A DNA stretch of 64,000 nucleotides from Lachnospiraceae bacterium (GTDB taxonomy: Bacteria; Bacillota; Clostridia; Lachnospirales; Lachnospiraceae): contig CAJTHM010000005.1 of NCBI GenBank assembly GCA_910576125.1, positions 1 through 64,000 on the forward strand, read 5' to 3'. The first letter of the stretch is position 1; each line of letters starts with the position of its first letter. Below the pieces are notes generated by a model that had not been told where the DNA came from, searched no databases, and was given only the letters and a program-made list of their open reading frames with translations. Positions 62,974-64,000 of the stretch are shown one piece after another. Made by a program: the position numbers and the translations under genes.

Positions 62974-63786
62974 TTATTCCGCCAGCAGGAAACGCTCTAT
63001 AACCTGCACCAGCCCGTCTTCGTCATTGGACGCCGTGATATAGTCCGCGGCATCTTTCACTGTCTGCCGGGCGTTCCCCATGGCCACGCCCACGCCTGCG
63101 TAGCGCATCATGGAAATATCGTTGAAACCGTCCCCGCAGCAGATTACGTCCTCTCTGGCAATGCCGATATGCTCCATCAGCCTGCGCAGGGAATCCCCCT
63201 TGTCCACGCCCCTGGGCACGATTTCGATGAAATAGGGCTCGGAGCGGTAAATTGCCAGCATGTCCCCATACAGAGCCTGCAGCTTTTTCTCCAGTTCCGC
63301 CGCTCTTTCGCTCTCTGCCGTCATGAAACATTTGTAAATGTCAAAATCCACGAAAGCCGGGAAATCCTCCACATGCCTTACAGGCATCCCATTGATACGG
63401 GCCTCCCGGGACACGTATCCGTCCGGCTCAAAGGCAGAGATGACCGTGTCCTCCAAATGGGTGGCCAGACCGCAGCGATTCTTTGCCGCGAACTCATACA
63501 GGCCGGGCACCGCCGCCAGAGGCAGGGGATTCGCGCAGATTACCTCCTCAGTGCCGCAGGCCATGACCCGGGCTCCGTTGTGGGAGAGCAGGTAGCCGCC
63601 GTACTTTTTCAGTTCCAGCTCGCTCTCATACCGGCGCATGCCAAAATCCGGACGGCCGGAGGCAAGGACGCACTTATGCCCTTTCTCCAGAGCGGCAAAG
63701 ATGGCGGCCTTTGTGGCGGGACTGATTTCTTTTCCGGAATTCGTAAGCGTACCGTCGATGTCCAGTACCAGCGCTTTCCTTTTCAT
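62974..63786 (-). CDS. HAD-superfamily Cof-type phosphatase
   Basis: 270 residues. The catalytic motif I is LVLDIDGTLTNSGKE (residues 5-19); motif II is LASGRP; motif III/IV is VDKGDSLRRLMEHIG with CCGDGFNDISMM. It has a C2b cap of the Cof/YwpJ type, which dephosphorylates sugar phosphates or flavin and pyridoxal compounds; the substrate is unknown. ATG 63786 follows GGGAGG; the upstream extension is rejected. Confidence 0.9.
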   Translation of the reverse strand: MKRKALVLDIDGTLTNSGKEISPATKAAIFAALEKGHKCVLASGRPDFGMRRYESELELKKYGGYLLSHNGARVMACGTEEVICANPLPLAAVPGLYEFAAKNRCGLATHLEDTVISAFEPDGYVSREARINGMPVRHVEDFPAFVDFDIYKCFMTAESERAAELEKKLQALYGDMLAIYRSEPYFIEIVPRGVDKGDSLRRLMEHIGIAREDVICCGDGFNDISMMRYAGVGVAMGNARQTVKDAADYITASNDEDGLVQVIERFLLAE

Positions 63787-63850
63787 GCCTTTGTCCTCCC
63801 ATTTCCGTAATCTGGCGGTTTCCTCCACAGAAGCTTTCCCATATAAGAAA

Positions 63851-63872
63851 GGCGGTGAGAACCCCCACCGCC
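63851..63872 (-). terminator. Terminator of the gene at the right edge
   Basis: GGCGGTG (63851-63857) and CACCGCC (63866-63872); on the minus strand the stem is followed by TTTCTT. Confidence 0.65.
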
Positions 63873-63888
63873 CATCCAGATACTTGAT

Positions 63889-64000
63889 TTATTCCGCGGA
63901 AGCTTCCGCTCCGGCATCCTCTTCGCCTCCGGAGGCCTCGGAACTTTCCGAATCCTCAGATCCAACCGCGCTTTCCGAAGAGCCCTCGTCCTCCGAGCCT
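63889..64000 (-). CDS. Acidic Ser/Glu/Ala-rich C-terminus of an unknown protein (cut by window edge)
   Basis: Only the last 36 residues are visible: Ser/Glu/Gly/Ala-rich, ending ASGGEEDAGAEASAE. Such tails occur on several Lachnospiraceae exported proteins and chaperones. The family cannot be told from this piece. Confidence 0.6.
   Translation of the reverse strand, partial: GSEDEGSSESAVGSEDSESSEASGGEEDAGAEASAE

Overview
The window looks like a spore-forming, anaerobic Firmicute of the Lachnospiraceae/Clostridia type. The basis is a moderately GC-rich chromosome carrying the order HU - rqcP - yabP - yabQ - ftsB/divIC - spoIIE - tilS - hpt - ftsH, a CotS-like protein, Tn916-family conjugative-transposon modules, and short leaders with strong Shine-Dalgarno sites. 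No species name can be supported from the sequence alone.

Bases 1 to about 19,100 are a pile-up of decayed integrative elements next to a low-molecular-weight protein tyrosine phosphatase gene (19140-19616). There are three related Tn916-type integrases (1376, 10694, 17965) and each is damaged differently: the first lacks its C-terminus and catalytic Tyr, the second has lost about 33 residues of the core-binding domain, and the third has an internal deletion plus a frameshift. Between them lie a mobilisation and replication module (frameshifted small genes, a RepA-like winged helix, a TTRAP gene with an internal amber codon, a MobA/MobL relaxase, a CHC2 primase and a truncated VirE-like ATPase), a TnpV gene, a chimeric GNAT-BrnT reading frame with its antitoxin, an XRE/membrane-protein cassette, and a WYL-regulator/DJ-1 pair. 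A reverse transcriptase gene sits here with its own strong promoter and an approximately 300-nt structured leader on the minus strand (12777-14483). It is the best candidate in the window for an unusual defence-type system. A 5' fragment of a second phosphatase gene at 11979-12038 suggests the phosphatase start is the integration target.

Bases 19,140-22,160 are chromosome: the phosphatase, a YwlG-like protein, tRNA-Ala(GGC), and a broken xxxLxxG-repeat exported protein. Bases about 22,180-31,085 are a more A/T-rich island holding a headless large serine recombinase, the complete phosphate operon pstSCAB-phoU-phoPR with a Pho-box-like promoter, a 188-bp MITE, and a second TnpV gene. It is bounded on one side by the truncated start of an MMPL transporter (31579-30950) and on the other by the decapitated xxxLxxG gene. 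The island therefore appears to have landed between two genes that normally sit together.

Bases 31,600-64,000 are mostly chromosomal. The order is: a GntR-controlled ABC transporter with a palindromic operator; a TetR-like protein without its DNA-binding domain; a LytTR/GHKL two-component pair; an AI-2E-family permease; a lipoprotein solute-binding protein in tandem with a 1,317-residue hybrid sensor; tRNA-Leu and tRNA-Tyr; a cell-wall amidase; a four-gene two-component/FG-GAP operon; a MATE pump behind a translationally coupled 18-codon leader; and then the housekeeping and sporulation cluster on the minus strand (ftsH, hpt, tilS, spoIIE, ftsB, yabQ, yabP, rqcP, HU). The window ends with a PEGA lipoprotein, a CotS-like kinase, the CCA-adding enzyme, a HAD phosphatase and the tail of an acidic Ser/Glu-rich protein.
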